DNA of 64,000 nt from Prochlorococcus sp. AG-347-I15. GTDB lineage: Bacteria > Cyanobacteriota > Cyanobacteriia > PCC-6307 > Cyanobiaceae. The stretch lies in assembly GCA_003281585.1 (NCBI GenBank), contig QCBN01000005.1:1-64000 (forward strand), given 5' to 3'. Each line of letters starts with the position of its first letter. Positions within the stretch are counted from its first letter, which is position 1. The translations under genes were made by a program, and so were the position numbers. The notes beneath the pieces were generated by a model. The model was not told where the DNA came from. It searched no databases and was given only the letters and a program-made list of their open reading frames with translations. Positions 34,056 to 43,421 of this stretch are shown here, piece after piece.

Positions 34056-35234
34056 ATGAGTCAAGTTATTTTATCTGAACGGGCACTTTCAATTGAGCCT
34101 TCTCTTACATTGCAGATAAGTGCTAAAGCAAATCAATTATCTGCAGAAGGAGTAGATATTTGCAATTTAAGTGCAGGTGAACCTGATTTTGATGCCCCAA
34201 AAGAAGTTATAGAGGCTACAAGTAAAGCTATATTTGATGGATTTACGAAGTACGGGCCCGCAGCGGGGAATTTAGATCTACGAAAAGCAATTGCAAATAA
34301 ACTTCAAATTCAAAACGATTTAAATTATGAATTTGAAAATGTAATGGTCACAAATGGTGCTAAGCAAGCAATATATAATCTTTTCCAAGTATTGTTAAAT
34401 ACTGGAGACGAAGTTATTATTCCTTCTCCATATTGGTTAAGTTATCCCCAGATGGTTAGATTGGCGGGTGGGAAGCCAATTTTTACAAATTCTTCTGCAG
34501 AAGATGGATTCAAAATAAATATAGAAGATTTGAAGTCTAAAATTTCTTCAAAAACTAAATTTATAATTATCAATTCTCCTAATAACCCTACTGGAAGAGT
34601 TATGTCAAAGGAAGAATTATTGCAAATTGCCGATTTAGCAAGAGAAAATCCAAATATCAATATTCTTTCTGATGAGATTTACGAACTAATCCTTAAAAAA
34701 GAATTTAAACACTACAGTTTATCTTCATTAGCAAATGACTTAAAAGATAGAATTTTTATAATAAATGGGTTTGCGAAAGGATGGGCTATGACTGGCTGGA
34801 GGATAGGTTATTTAGTAGGTCCCAAAGATGTAATCAAAGCATCCTCAGCATTACAAAGTCAAAGTACAAGTAATGTTTGCTCTTTTGTTCAAAAAGGTGC
34901 ATTAGAGGCTTTAAAAATTAATAATGAGTTTTTCTCAATGATAAATAGCCATTATGATCAAAGAAGAAGACTTCTCTATGAGGGCCTTAATAATATAAAT
35001 GGGATTTATATTGAAGAACCTAACGGAGCATTTTACGCATTTCCAAAATTACCCAACTCCTCAATTACTTCTGTTGATTTCTGCAATAAAGCTCTTCAAG
35101 ATTACGGATTAGTTGTTGTACCTGGAAAAGCTTTTGGAGCTGATCAATGTATAAGAATATCTTGTGCAGCTTCAGAAGTTAAAATAAAAGATGGACTAAA
35201 GAGGATTGAAAAAGCAATATCTGAATACTATTAA
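34056..35234 (+). CDS. Class I PLP aminotransferase (aspartate/aromatic type)
   Basis: 392 aa from ATG 34056 (MSQVILSERALSIEPS); an in-frame TTG at 34038 is less likely. Motifs are NLSAGEPDFDAP, SPNNPTGRVMS, LSDEIYE, the PLP lysine in GFAKGWAMTGWRIGY, and RISCAAS. It is typical of cyanobacterial aspartate aminotransferases of the Ib subgroup. It lies 12 bp before phnD, so it probably shares a transcript with the phosphonate genes. Substrate range is not certain from sequence. Confidence 0.9.
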   Translation: MSQVILSERALSIEPSLTLQISAKANQLSAEGVDICNLSAGEPDFDAPKEVIEATSKAIFDGFTKYGPAAGNLDLRKAIANKLQIQNDLNYEFENVMVTNGAKQAIYNLFQVLLNTGDEVIIPSPYWLSYPQMVRLAGGKPIFTNSSAEDGFKINIEDLKSKISSKTKFIIINSPNNPTGRVMSKEELLQIADLARENPNINILSDEIYELILKKEFKHYSLSSLANDLKDRIFIINGFAKGWAMTGWRIGYLVGPKDVIKASSALQSQSTSNVCSFVQKGALEALKINNEFFSMINSHYDQRRRLLYEGLNNINGIYIEEPNGAFYAFPKLPNSSITSVDFCNKALQDYGLVVVPGKAFGADQCIRISCAASEVKIKDGLKRIEKAISEYY

Positions 35235-35246
35235 TTTAACTAAGTT

Positions 35247-36140
35247 ATGTTTAATTTAAAGAATTTCCTACTAAGTTCATCTATATTATTTTCTGTTTTT
35301 TCATCACCTGTATTTTCAAATCCCAAAGTTTTAAAAGTTGGAGCAATACCTGATCAAAACCAAGATGTTTTGGACAAAAGATTTAATTTATTTTCAAAAG
35401 AATTATCCAAACAACTTGATGTAGAAGTTAAATACATTCCTGTTATTAATTATGTTGCAGCAGTAACTGGATTTAGAACTAAAGATTTAGATTTAGTTTG
35501 GTTTGGCGGTTTATCAGGAGTTCAAGCAAGATTACAATCACCTAATTCAATTGTCATAGCTCAAAGAGATATCGATAAGGAATTTAAAAGTGTTTTTATA
35601 GTAAACAAAAATTTAGAACTTAACCCAATTTCAAACATTAAAGGACTTAAAAAACTAAAGAGTTTAAGATTTACTTTTGGCTCTGAAAACTCAACTTCTG
35701 GAAGATTAATGCCAGAATATTTTTTAAATCAAGCAGGGGTAGAAATTAAACACTTTAAAGGAAAAAAAGCAGGTTTTAGCGGGAGTCATGATGCCACTAT
35801 AGCTTTAGTTAATAGTGGTGCATTTGATGCTGGAGCTTTAAATAAACAGGTTTGGGAAAACAATCTTAAAAATAATCCCCAAAGAACAAGTAATTTAGAA
35901 TTATTCTGGATCACACCAGAATATGTTGACTATCATTGGGTAGCTCAAGGTGATCTTGAAAATAGATTCGGGGAAGGGTTTACAAAAGAACTTAAATCAG
36001 TAATTCTAAATTTAGATATAAAGCAAAAATCACATCAACAGATATTAGATATGTTCAATGCAAAAAGATTTATAAACGCAGAATCAAAACAATACAAAAA
36101 TATAGAGGAAATTGGGAGGAAATTAAATAAAATTAGATGA
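35247..36140 (+). CDS. phnD: Phosphonate/phosphite-type ABC transporter binding protein (PhnD)
   Basis: A 297-aa periplasmic solute-binding protein. Signal peptide ends near residue 24 (SPVFS-NPK). The mature start VLKVGAIPDQNQD, WFGGLSGVQAR, FGSENSTSGRLMP and SGSHDATIALVNSGAFDAG are typical of the PhnD/PtxB family. Prochlorococcus PhnD1 proteins studied experimentally bind phosphite best, so phosphite may be the true ligand; that is from the literature on the family. It overlaps phnC by 4 bp. Confidence 0.9.
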   Translation: MFNLKNFLLSSSILFSVFSSPVFSNPKVLKVGAIPDQNQDVLDKRFNLFSKELSKQLDVEVKYIPVINYVAAVTGFRTKDLDLVWFGGLSGVQARLQSPNSIVIAQRDIDKEFKSVFIVNKNLELNPISNIKGLKKLKSLRFTFGSENSTSGRLMPEYFLNQAGVEIKHFKGKKAGFSGSHDATIALVNSGAFDAGALNKQVWENNLKNNPQRTSNLELFWITPEYVDYHWVAQGDLENRFGEGFTKELKSVILNLDIKQKSHQQILDMFNAKRFINAESKQYKNIEEIGRKLNKIR

Positions 36141-36877
36141 ATAATACTGTCTTAGAATTAGAAAATATATCTTACAAATATAAAAATGATCTGATCCTAA
36201 ATAAAATAAATTTAAAAATAAATTCTGGGGAAAAAATTGCACTTTTAGGTAAAAGCGGTTCAGGAAAAACTACACTTATATCAGTACTTAATGGCACTAT
36301 AAAGCCAACTCAAGGTGAGGTTAAATTATTCAATAAAAGTTTCGAGGAATTAGATAGAAAGCAGAAAAGTAAAATAACAACTATATGGCAAGATTTAAGA
36401 TTAATAGAAGATCTCTCTGCAGAACAAAATGTTAATTGTGGACTACTAGCGGAAAACAATTTTTATTTCGCTTTTAAAAATTTACTAAATATAAGTTCTT
36501 TTAATAAGGCGCATAAATATATGCAATTATGTAGACTTCATAACTCTATTTACGACAAAAAAATCATAAAACTATCTGGGGGGCAAAAACAAAGGGTGGC
36601 TATAGCTAGATCATTAATTCAAGAATCAAATATATTACTTGCAGATGAGCCTTTTAATAATCTAGATCCCAAATTGATCACAACAATTAAAAACCTAATG
36701 CTAGAAAGTGTCGATAAAAATGATACAAAAAAATCCCCAAAGACGGCATTAGTTGCATTACATCGATTAGATTTGCTGAACGATTTCGATAAAGTTATTG
36801 GAATCAGGGATGGTAAAATTTTTTTCAATATCAAAAGAAATAACCTAAAGAAGATTCATTTAGACAAAATATATTAA
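36137..36877 (+). CDS. phnC: Phosphonate/phosphite ABC transporter ATPase PhnC
   Basis: 246 aa. Walker A is LGKSGSGKTT, the Q-loop is TIWQDLRLIEDLSAEQNV, the signature is LSGGQKQRVAIARSL and Walker B is ILLADEPFNNLDP. It energises uptake with PhnD and PhnE. Start overlaps the phnD stop; phnE follows at 4 bp. The gene is more AT-rich and less canonical than pstB, but all catalytic motifs are intact. Confidence 0.9.
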   Translation: MNNTVLELENISYKYKNDLILNKINLKINSGEKIALLGKSGSGKTTLISVLNGTIKPTQGEVKLFNKSFEELDRKQKSKITTIWQDLRLIEDLSAEQNVNCGLLAENNFYFAFKNLLNISSFNKAHKYMQLCRLHNSIYDKKIIKLSGGQKQRVAIARSLIQESNILLADEPFNNLDPKLITTIKNLMLESVDKNDTKKSPKTALVALHRLDLLNDFDKVIGIRDGKIFFNIKRNNLKKIHLDKIY

Positions 36878-36881
36878 TTAG

Positions 36882-38384
36882 TTGAACAAATTAAGATTAA
36901 ACTATACCTCATTATCTTTTCTCCCAATTTTGGTATGCATACCTCTAGGGTATCAATTAATAAACAATATTCATTTTGGAGGAATTAAATTATTCCAAGA
37001 ATTCTTAATTTCTGCATTTAATCCGAAGATCGATAATGAAATTATTATTACCGTAATTAAGCGATTAAATGAAACCATCTTAATTGGTTTTTTTAGTTGG
37101 TTAGTAAGTATTATTTTTGGAGCAATTTTTGGAATAATTTCCTCAAATATTTTTTATAAAATCTTTAATATTCCAAATTTTTTCTACCGCATAATAAGGT
37201 TTTTTCTAACAATAATTAGATCTATACACGAAGTGGTTTGGGGAATACTATTAATGCAAATATATGGAATAAATTTTTCGATAGGAATAATAGCTATATG
37301 TATACCTTATATTGCTGTAAATTCAAAAGTTTTTGCTGAACAATTAGAAGCTATTGACTACAAAAGTTTTGAATCCATAAATCAAATAAATGCACCTAAA
37401 TTTTCTTCTTTACTAACTTTAATATGGAATCCAATAATAAATACATTTAAAAACTTTGGTTTATATCGATTAGAGTGTTCAATAAGAAGTACGGTGATTT
37501 TAGGACTTTTTGGGATTGGAGGAATAGGTACTAGTATTTTTTTATCTTTCCAAACTTTTAATTTTAGAGAGTTATGGACTTATTTATGGTCCTTAGCAAT
37601 TTTGATAATTTTTTCTGGATTAATATTAAAAAAAATAAAATTTAAAACTACTAATAAAACCCTATCTATTTTTTTTATTGCAGTTTTTTTCATAACAATT
37701 TTATTTTCTTTTTCATGTTTTCTTTATTTTACTTTAAATTATAATTTTGAAAATTTTAATTCCCTTAGTTCTCTATTTAAATCAAGCTCAGACTTAGGAT
37801 TATTTGATTTCTTAAAACTTATATTAGAAACAATAATTTTAAGTCTTTTATCAACAGGAATCGCAATTAGTTTACCTCCATTAGTAATAGGAATTTTTAA
37901 CAACAATACATCTAAAATTTTTATAAAAATTTTTGCATTTTTATTACGTTTAATACCTACACCTGTAATACTTCTAACTCTATTAACTTTTAATAATCCT
38001 TCTGTATCTTTAGCAGCTTTAACATTAGGTCTACAAAACGCTGGTATTACTAGCAAATTACTTTTTACAAATCTAGATAGCCAAGACAAGAGAAATTATA
38101 TTGCAATGAAATCTCTAGGAATCTCAAAAAAGACTAGTTGGCTTTTAGGTTTATTTTCTCAACAAGCAAAAAGTTACTTAGCATATTGCGCTTATAGATC
38201 TGACATCATTATTAGAGAAACTGCAATTGTTGGGGTTATTGGAAGTGTTGGTCTAGGTTGGCAAATGCAAGAATCACTAAGTTCCTTCGCATGGCAAGAA
38301 GTTACCATAGTTTTGATAGCTTATAGCTCCATTGCAATAATTGGCGAATTAATAAATGGTAAAATCAAGAATAGTTTAACTTGA
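36882..38384 (+). CDS. phnE: Phosphonate/phosphite ABC transporter permease PhnE (double-length fusion)
   Basis: 500 aa, about twice the usual PhnE. Two permease modules are seen, each ending in a binding-protein-dependent transport signature: SIRSTVILGLFGIGGIGTSI (about 205-224) and IIRETAIVGVIGSVGLGWQM (about 446-465). About twelve hydrophobic segments. TTG start. The fused form replaces a homodimer and fits the single gene here. Confidence 0.88.
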   Translation: MNKLRLNYTSLSFLPILVCIPLGYQLINNIHFGGIKLFQEFLISAFNPKIDNEIIITVIKRLNETILIGFFSWLVSIIFGAIFGIISSNIFYKIFNIPNFFYRIIRFFLTIIRSIHEVVWGILLMQIYGINFSIGIIAICIPYIAVNSKVFAEQLEAIDYKSFESINQINAPKFSSLLTLIWNPIINTFKNFGLYRLECSIRSTVILGLFGIGGIGTSIFLSFQTFNFRELWTYLWSLAILIIFSGLILKKIKFKTTNKTLSIFFIAVFFITILFSFSCFLYFTLNYNFENFNSLSSLFKSSSDLGLFDFLKLILETIILSLLSTGIAISLPPLVIGIFNNNTSKIFIKIFAFLLRLIPTPVILLTLLTFNNPSVSLAALTLGLQNAGITSKLLFTNLDSQDKRNYIAMKSLGISKKTSWLLGLFSQQAKSYLAYCAYRSDIIIRETAIVGVIGSVGLGWQMQESLSSFAWQEVTIVLIAYSSIAIIGELINGKIKNSLT

Positions 38385-38434
38385 TTTGTAAGAATAATTT
38401 GTTAAATCAAGTAATTATTTTTTTTCCCGTTATA

Positions 38435-39079
38435 GTGATTAGTTTACCAAAACAACTAGTTGTAATTGGAGATAGCTCAGTTTATGGATGGGGAGATAAT
38501 GAGGGTGGTGGATGGTGTGAGAGGCTTAGAAAAGATTGGAGCAATAACCACAATGGGCCAGTTATTTATCAACTTGGCGTTAGGGGAGATGGGATAGAAA
38601 AAGTTTCATCTAGATGGGAAAAAGAATGGTCATCAAGAGGAGAAACGAGAAGAAATAAACCTAAAGCAATACTACTAAATGTAGGTCTTAACGACACTGC
38701 TGCAATTGGTCAGATAAATGGAAGACATCAATTAGATATAGATGGATTTGAATATGGATTAGAGAGGCTAATTAATGAAATGAACTCTCAAACAAATGTA
38801 TTTGTTATTGGTCTGACACCAGTTGACGAAAGCAAAATGCCGTTCGCAGGATGTCTATGGTACTCAAATGATTTTTGTAATTCTTATGAAAGGAGAATGG
38901 AGGAAGTATGCCTCAATCAGAATGTCCCATTTCTTCCTACTTTTAGAGAAATGTACTCTGATAAAAGGCGTAAAAATTGGATTACGAATGATGGAATTCA
39001 TCTAAATTCCGAAGGTCATTTTTGGCTTTTCCAAAGACTTAAAAGCTGGGAGATTCTTACAAAATGGAAGGAAACCTAG
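38435..39079 (+). CDS. SGNH/GDSL-type hydrolase
   Basis: 214 aa from GTG 38435 (MISLPKQLVVIGDSS). An in-frame TTG at 38381 overlapping phnE would add a spurious-looking hydrophobic lead. Blocks are GDSSVYGWG (block I Ser), LNVGLNDTA (Asn), and DGIHLNSEGH (Asp/His). Probably an esterase or lipase; the substrate is unknown. The location right after phnE suggests co-transcription rather than a shared job. Confidence 0.85.
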   Translation: MISLPKQLVVIGDSSVYGWGDNEGGGWCERLRKDWSNNHNGPVIYQLGVRGDGIEKVSSRWEKEWSSRGETRRNKPKAILLNVGLNDTAAIGQINGRHQLDIDGFEYGLERLINEMNSQTNVFVIGLTPVDESKMPFAGCLWYSNDFCNSYERRMEEVCLNQNVPFLPTFREMYSDKRRKNWITNDGIHLNSEGHFWLFQRLKSWEILTKWKET

Positions 39080-39098
39080 ATTTTTCCAATATTATTTA

Positions 39099-39839
39099 TT
39101 AAAAAAAATATGAATATAAAATAAGAGCAAAGATAGCAAAAATAGAAGCAATACTCGTCTGAATAGCATTTACCAATTCATTACTTAATTTATATTTGTT
39201 TTGAAATTTAGCACCAATAATACTTTCAGAAAGTGTTGCCAAGAATCCAGAAACTACAACAACTATAAAATGATATTTTGTAGAAATAATTGATAGACGA
39301 AGCATTATAAAAGCCATAAATATTGATCCCAAAACACTAGCTAATGTTCCTTCTATACTTATTCCTCCTTCAGTTCCTCTATCCACCTTTTTAAGTGAAG
39401 TAATTAAGTATGTGTCTTTACCAAATCTTTTTCCAATTTCGCTACCAAAAGTATCCGCCAACTTTGATGCAAAACTTGCGGCAAAACCTACTTTAAACAT
39501 CACTACGTTGGCAGCATTAAATTTGGTCATAATGGCAAGAAATAATCCTGTAGATGCAGAGCCCCATACATTCTCAGGACCCCTTCTCCCGCCTCTTTTT
39601 TCAGCAATTCCTTGTGCTTTTTTAAATTTAAAACCTATTTTGGTAACTAGAGATCCAAATAATAAATAAATTACAACTGACATCCATCCCTGCCAAGACA
39701 AACATCCCCACAAAATTGTGCCTAAGATGCCTGCACTTACCCAACCACTTTTCGTCATCAAAGGAATCTTGCAAAATATATAAATCAAAATAAAATTAAT
39801 ACAAAATCCTAAAAAAAATTGATTTCTAATTAAATCCAT
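39099..39839 (-). CDS. DUF92 / VTE6-like integral membrane protein (phytyl-phosphate kinase)
   Basis: 246 aa with about six hydrophobic segments, family TIGR00297. Motifs GSASTGLFLAIM, FAASFASKLADTFGSEIG and TEGGISIEGTLASVLGS match cyanobacterial and plant VTE6. Plant VTE6 phosphorylates phytyl phosphate to phytyl diphosphate for tocopherol and chlorophyll phytol salvage; the same role is inferred. It lies 6 bp downstream of rsmE on the same strand. Confidence 0.85.
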   Translation of the reverse strand: MDLIRNQFFLGFCINFILIYIFCKIPLMTKSGWVSAGILGTILWGCLSWQGWMSVVIYLLFGSLVTKIGFKFKKAQGIAEKRGGRRGPENVWGSASTGLFLAIMTKFNAANVVMFKVGFAASFASKLADTFGSEIGKRFGKDTYLITSLKKVDRGTEGGISIEGTLASVLGSIFMAFIMLRLSIISTKYHFIVVVVSGFLATLSESIIGAKFQNKYKLSNELVNAIQTSIASIFAIFALILYSYFF

Positions 39840-39845
39840 ATTTAT

Positions 39846-40619
39846 CTAATTCGTTAATTTCAAATCAATTCTCCACTGATTTAGAATTGATGATGCGTTA
39901 ATACTAGCTGTCGAAGTTCTTAAGATAGTGTCGGAAAGTTTAACAAAGGTAATATTATTTTTATTAAAAAAATCAATTTCGTTAGAGGACCAACCTCCTT
40001 CTGGACCAATTACATTCCAAAAAATACCTCCTTTTTTAGTTCCAAATTTTTGCTGTTTTCTTAACCATTGATTTAAGTCATATAGTGTTTCTTCTCTAGT
40101 TATAGAAATTGAAACTCTTTCTTGATTATCTCTACTTTTTAGCCATTCAATAATATCCATTCCATTTAAAATAGATGGTTTCCATAATCTCTCACTTTGC
40201 TCAACTGCTTCTTTGATAATTAAATTCCATCTCAAAATTTTTCTAGAAAAATTTAAATTTTTGTTTACCTGTCTTTCTGAAAATAATGGCTGTATAAAAT
40301 CAATTCCTATTTCAGTACACATTTTTAAAATATCCTCAAAACCACTTTTTGGTATAACAACAGCTATGCCTAATAAGAAAATTTCTTGTTCTTGAAATAA
40401 GTAAGGTTTTTTTAATTGAATTATTTCTAAACAATCATTTTTAACTTTTATAGCTTTCCATAATGAACCCTCACCGTTAGCTATGAATATTTCTTTACCA
40501 TTTTTTATCCTCATTACTTTATTTAAATAATGAGCCTCTTCTTTAGAAAGTTCTAAGTTTTTGTTCTTAATATTTTCAATTCTCTCATGGGAAATAATTA
40601 ATCTTGTTAAGTCTTCCAT
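39846..40619 (-). CDS. rsmE: 16S rRNA (uracil-1498-N3)-methyltransferase RsmE
   Basis: 257 aa, SPOUT fold with a PUA-like N-terminus. The SAM-knot motifs are visible: IGPEGGWSSNEIDFF and LSDTILRTSTASI. Upstream, SERQVNKNLNFSRKILRW matches the family substrate-binding region. It methylates U1498 of 16S rRNA. In a minus-strand group with the DUF3531 and VTE6-like genes. Confidence 0.9.
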   Translation of the reverse strand: MEDLTRLIISHERIENIKNKNLELSKEEAHYLNKVMRIKNGKEIFIANGEGSLWKAIKVKNDCLEIIQLKKPYLFQEQEIFLLGIAVVIPKSGFEDILKMCTEIGIDFIQPLFSERQVNKNLNFSRKILRWNLIIKEAVEQSERLWKPSILNGMDIIEWLKSRDNQERVSISITREETLYDLNQWLRKQQKFGTKKGGIFWNVIGPEGGWSSNEIDFFNKNNITFVKLSDTILRTSTASINASSILNQWRIDLKLTN

Positions 40620-40628
40620 CTAAAACAC

Positions 40629-41072
40629 TTAATCTTTGAAAACTAAATCTTCATGTTCTTCAACTACCCAATCATTATTTTGACCCCCAATAATTAACTC
40701 TTCAATTTTTACATAATTATTTGATATCTCATTCAAAGAATTAATTAATATATCTATTGAAATTGAGTCTGAAGTTCCAAAATCAACCCAACATCTTCCC
40801 CACAGGTTTTGATATTCCATAATTCCTAAATTATGCATTAAGGCTGGAAGAGATGCATTTTTTTGTTCATTATCGTAGGACATCCAACTTAGATCGGAAC
40901 CCTCTTCATGAGTTTGCAAATTTTCAGAATTAAATCCACCTAACCTTCCTAAAACGTACCAACTATCAAAAACGCCATCTAAATAATTTTTTTCATCTTG
41001 AGTTGGTGATTCTGAAAACCTGATCCATATCCAACAATTAAAGGGATCAACTTCCCTAAAAATAATATTCAT
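40629..41072 (-). CDS. DUF3531 family protein
   Basis: A 147-aa soluble cyanobacterial/plastid protein. It starts MNIIFREVDPFNCWIWIRF and includes GGFNSENLQTHEE and NLWGRCWVDFGTSD, all typical of DUF3531. Function unknown. It is 9 bp from rsmE on the same strand. Confidence 0.8.
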   Translation of the reverse strand: MNIIFREVDPFNCWIWIRFSESPTQDEKNYLDGVFDSWYVLGRLGGFNSENLQTHEEGSDLSWMSYDNEQKNASLPALMHNLGIMEYQNLWGRCWVDFGTSDSISIDILINSLNEISNNYVKIEELIIGGQNNDWVVEEHEDLVFKD

Positions 41073-41155
41073 ATTGACTAATATCTTTTTAGATCTACAG
41101 CTATTATAAGTAAGTTATTACTAGATTCAAATTCATACCTATAACTTAATTAATA

Positions 41156-41803
41156 ATGCTTGATTTAAAAGAAATATCTTATCAACCCCAAACTGGTGAA
41201 AGAAAAATAATAGACAATTTAAATTTAAAAGTTCATGAAAATGAAATCATTTTAATTTGCGGCAATAGTGGTTCTGGGAAAACAACACTACTCGAAATAA
41301 TAAGCGGATTAACAAATCCACAAAAAGGAAAAATTACTTGGAAGAATGAAATTTTGTCTTCTAGACAAAGAAGATGGTTTTGTGGAGTAGTATTCCAATT
41401 TCCTGAAAGATACTTTATAGGTACAACCATTGGGAAAGAATTAAAAATAGGCCATAAATCTTTAAGAGAAAAAAATATAGAAATAGTTTTAAATAAAGTT
41501 GGTTTGAAAAAAATTAATCTGACTCAACCACCAGAACAGCTAAGTGGCGGACAACAAAGACGGTTAGCTGTGGCAGTTCAACTCCTTAGAAACCCCTCAA
41601 TTCTTTTACTTGATGAACCAACTGCTGGATTAGACTATTCAATGAGAAATGATGTGAAGAATTTAATTCTTGATTTAAAAAATAAAAATACAATTATTAT
41701 TGTTACTCATGAACCTGCCTTATTTGAGGGAATTCCTTCTAGGATATTATTCTTGGAAAAAGGGAAAATCAAAAATTTTATGAAAGAAAATCATGCAGGA
41801 TAG
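41156..41803 (+). CDS. ABC transporter ATP-binding protein (EcfA/CbiO-like)
   Basis: A 215-aa single ATPase domain. Walker [11 protein letters not shown]-loop [14 protein letters not shown] (the FPE sequence is typical of EcfA/CbiO), signature [12 protein letters not shown] and Walker [12 protein letters not shown]. It is likely the ATPase of an energy-coupling-factor-like importer for a metal or vitamin; partner membrane genes are not in this window. Overlaps hslO by 11 bp. Confidence 0.82.
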   Translation: MLDLKEISYQPQTGERKIIDNLNLKVHENEIILICGNSGSGKTTLLEIISGLTNPQKGKITWKNEILSSRQRRWFCGVVFQFPERYFIGTTIGKELKIGHKSLREKNIEIVLNKVGLKKINLTQPPEQLSGGQQRRLAVAVQLLRNPSILLLDEPTAGLDYSMRNDVKNLILDLKNKNTIIIVTHEPALFEGIPSRILFLEKGKIKNFMKENHAG

Positions 41804-42701
41804 GATAGTTCGGGCTACTGCAGCCAATGGAGGAATAAGATTAGTTGCGGTCTTAACAACAGAATCTTCTTTAGAAGCAAAAAAAAGACATGGCCTTTCT
41901 TATTTAACCACCTGTATCTTAGGCAGAGCATTTAGTGCTTCACTGCTTTTAGCAAGCTCGATGAAGATAATGCATGGGAGAGTTACATTAAGAGTTAGAT
42001 CTGACGGACCTTTAAAGGGATTACTAGTTGATGCAGGTAGAGACGGTAAAGTCAGGGGTTATGTAGGGAATCCTAATTTAGAATTAGACTTAGTCAAAAT
42101 AGACAACAATAAATATTCTTTTGACTTCACAAAAGCATTAGGTACAGGATATTTAAATGTTATTAGAGATAGCGGAATTGGAGAACCATTTACAAGTACA
42201 GTTGAATTAGTAAATGGTAATATTGCAGAAGACTTAGCTTCATATTTATATCATTCAGAGCAAACTCCTTCTGCGGTATTTATTGGAGAAAAAATTCAAA
42301 ATAAAGGTTTTATTTGTAGTGGTGGCCTATTAGCTCAAGTTTTGCCTAAAAAAGATACTGACCCTTTACTAGTCTCACTACTTGAAGAAAGATGTAAAGA
42401 AATTAATTCTTTTAGCGAAGACCTATTTCAGTCAAAAGACAATCTTCTTTCGTTAATAAAAAATATATTTCCTGATATTGACGATAAATCAATATCTGAA
42501 AAAGCTCGTTCCCAAGAAGTTAGTTTTAAATGCAAGTGTTCCAAACAAAGAAGTTTAAATGCAATGCAAATGCTTGATAAGAGCGAGTTGGAGGACATCC
42601 TCAAGAAAGATGGCAAAGCAGAATTAGTTTGTGAATTTTGTAAGAATAAATATCTTATAAATTATGACGAAATTAAATCAATGATAGAAAATCAATCATA
42701 A
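41793..42701 (+). CDS. hslO: Redox-regulated chaperone Hsp33 (HslO)
   Basis: 302 aa. N-terminal dimerisation domain and C-terminal zinc-switch cysteines CKCSKQ and CEFCKNKY (CxC...CxxC). Oxidation of these releases zinc and activates the holdase. Its end overlaps the convergent CPP1-like gene by 6 bp. Confidence 0.94.
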   Translation: MQDRIVRATAANGGIRLVAVLTTESSLEAKKRHGLSYLTTCILGRAFSASLLLASSMKIMHGRVTLRVRSDGPLKGLLVDAGRDGKVRGYVGNPNLELDLVKIDNNKYSFDFTKALGTGYLNVIRDSGIGEPFTSTVELVNGNIAEDLASYLYHSEQTPSAVFIGEKIQNKGFICSGGLLAQVLPKKDTDPLLVSLLEERCKEINSFSEDLFQSKDNLLSLIKNIFPDIDDKSISEKARSQEVSFKCKCSKQRSLNAMQMLDKSELEDILKKDGKAELVCEFCKNKYLINYDEIKSMIENQS

Positions 42702-43370
42702 GAAAATCACTCCCAACCATAAAATAACCATCGCCGGGATACTTTGAATTTTTTGTATTGATAAAGAATTGTTTGATATTTCCTGAATGAAAGAATTAGT
42801 TTCAAGTAAACCACCGAATATTAATCCTATCGAAAGAAAGGTGACACTCCAACCTAGAGAACCTATAAATCTTTTCCCCGACTTAATTTGAGTATAGGTA
42901 AGTATTAATGTTGAGATAGAAAGCAAAAGTCTATTATTCAAGTCTGGACTGATAAATAACAAAATTAAAAATAATATCCCAACAGATATTTTTATTGAAA
43001 GATTATCAAATGATGGGGTCGTTATTTTTGGCAAACTATACTGACTTGAGTTCTTAGAGTTATTATTTAAATTTTTTATCTTAGAAAGTAGTGGAAAATT
43101 ATTATTGGGAAATTGATTAATTTGCTTTTCTTTTTTTGAAGCACTCACAGCTTCATAGCTTACATTTCCTGATTGCCTAGCTTTCAAACTCCCCATAAGT
43201 AATTGATCGAAGGAGGATTCTATTTTCGCTTTTAAAATTAAATCTTCACCAGCTTCTTTAACTTTAAGATCTCTAGCTCTCTGAATATCCTCAAAAGAAG
43301 CATCCTCTTTCACACCTAAAATTTCATAAGGTGATTTTTCTCTATTGTTTTTACTACTGTTTGAATCCAA
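42696..43370 (-). CDS. CPP1-like (DUF3353) J-like membrane protein
   Basis: 224 aa. The N-terminal J-domain-like segment [22 protein letters not shown] lacks the HPD tripeptide. C-terminal half has four hydrophobic segments (about 128-215). Plant CPP1 stabilises protochlorophyllide oxidoreductase and helps chlorophyll synthesis; this is the likely role. Confidence 0.82.
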   Translation of the reverse strand: MDSNSSKNNREKSPYEILGVKEDASFEDIQRARDLKVKEAGEDLILKAKIESSFDQLLMGSLKARQSGNVSYEAVSASKKEKQINQFPNNNFPLLSKIKNLNNNSKNSSQYSLPKITTPSFDNLSIKISVGILFLILLFISPDLNNRLLLSISTLILTYTQIKSGKRFIGSLGWSVTFLSIGLIFGGLLETNSFIQEISNNSLSIQKIQSIPAMVILWLGVIFL

Positions 43371-43421
43371 ATTTTTTTACCAATACTAATAGATTAACCA
43401 ATTTTATAATTCATTAAGGCT

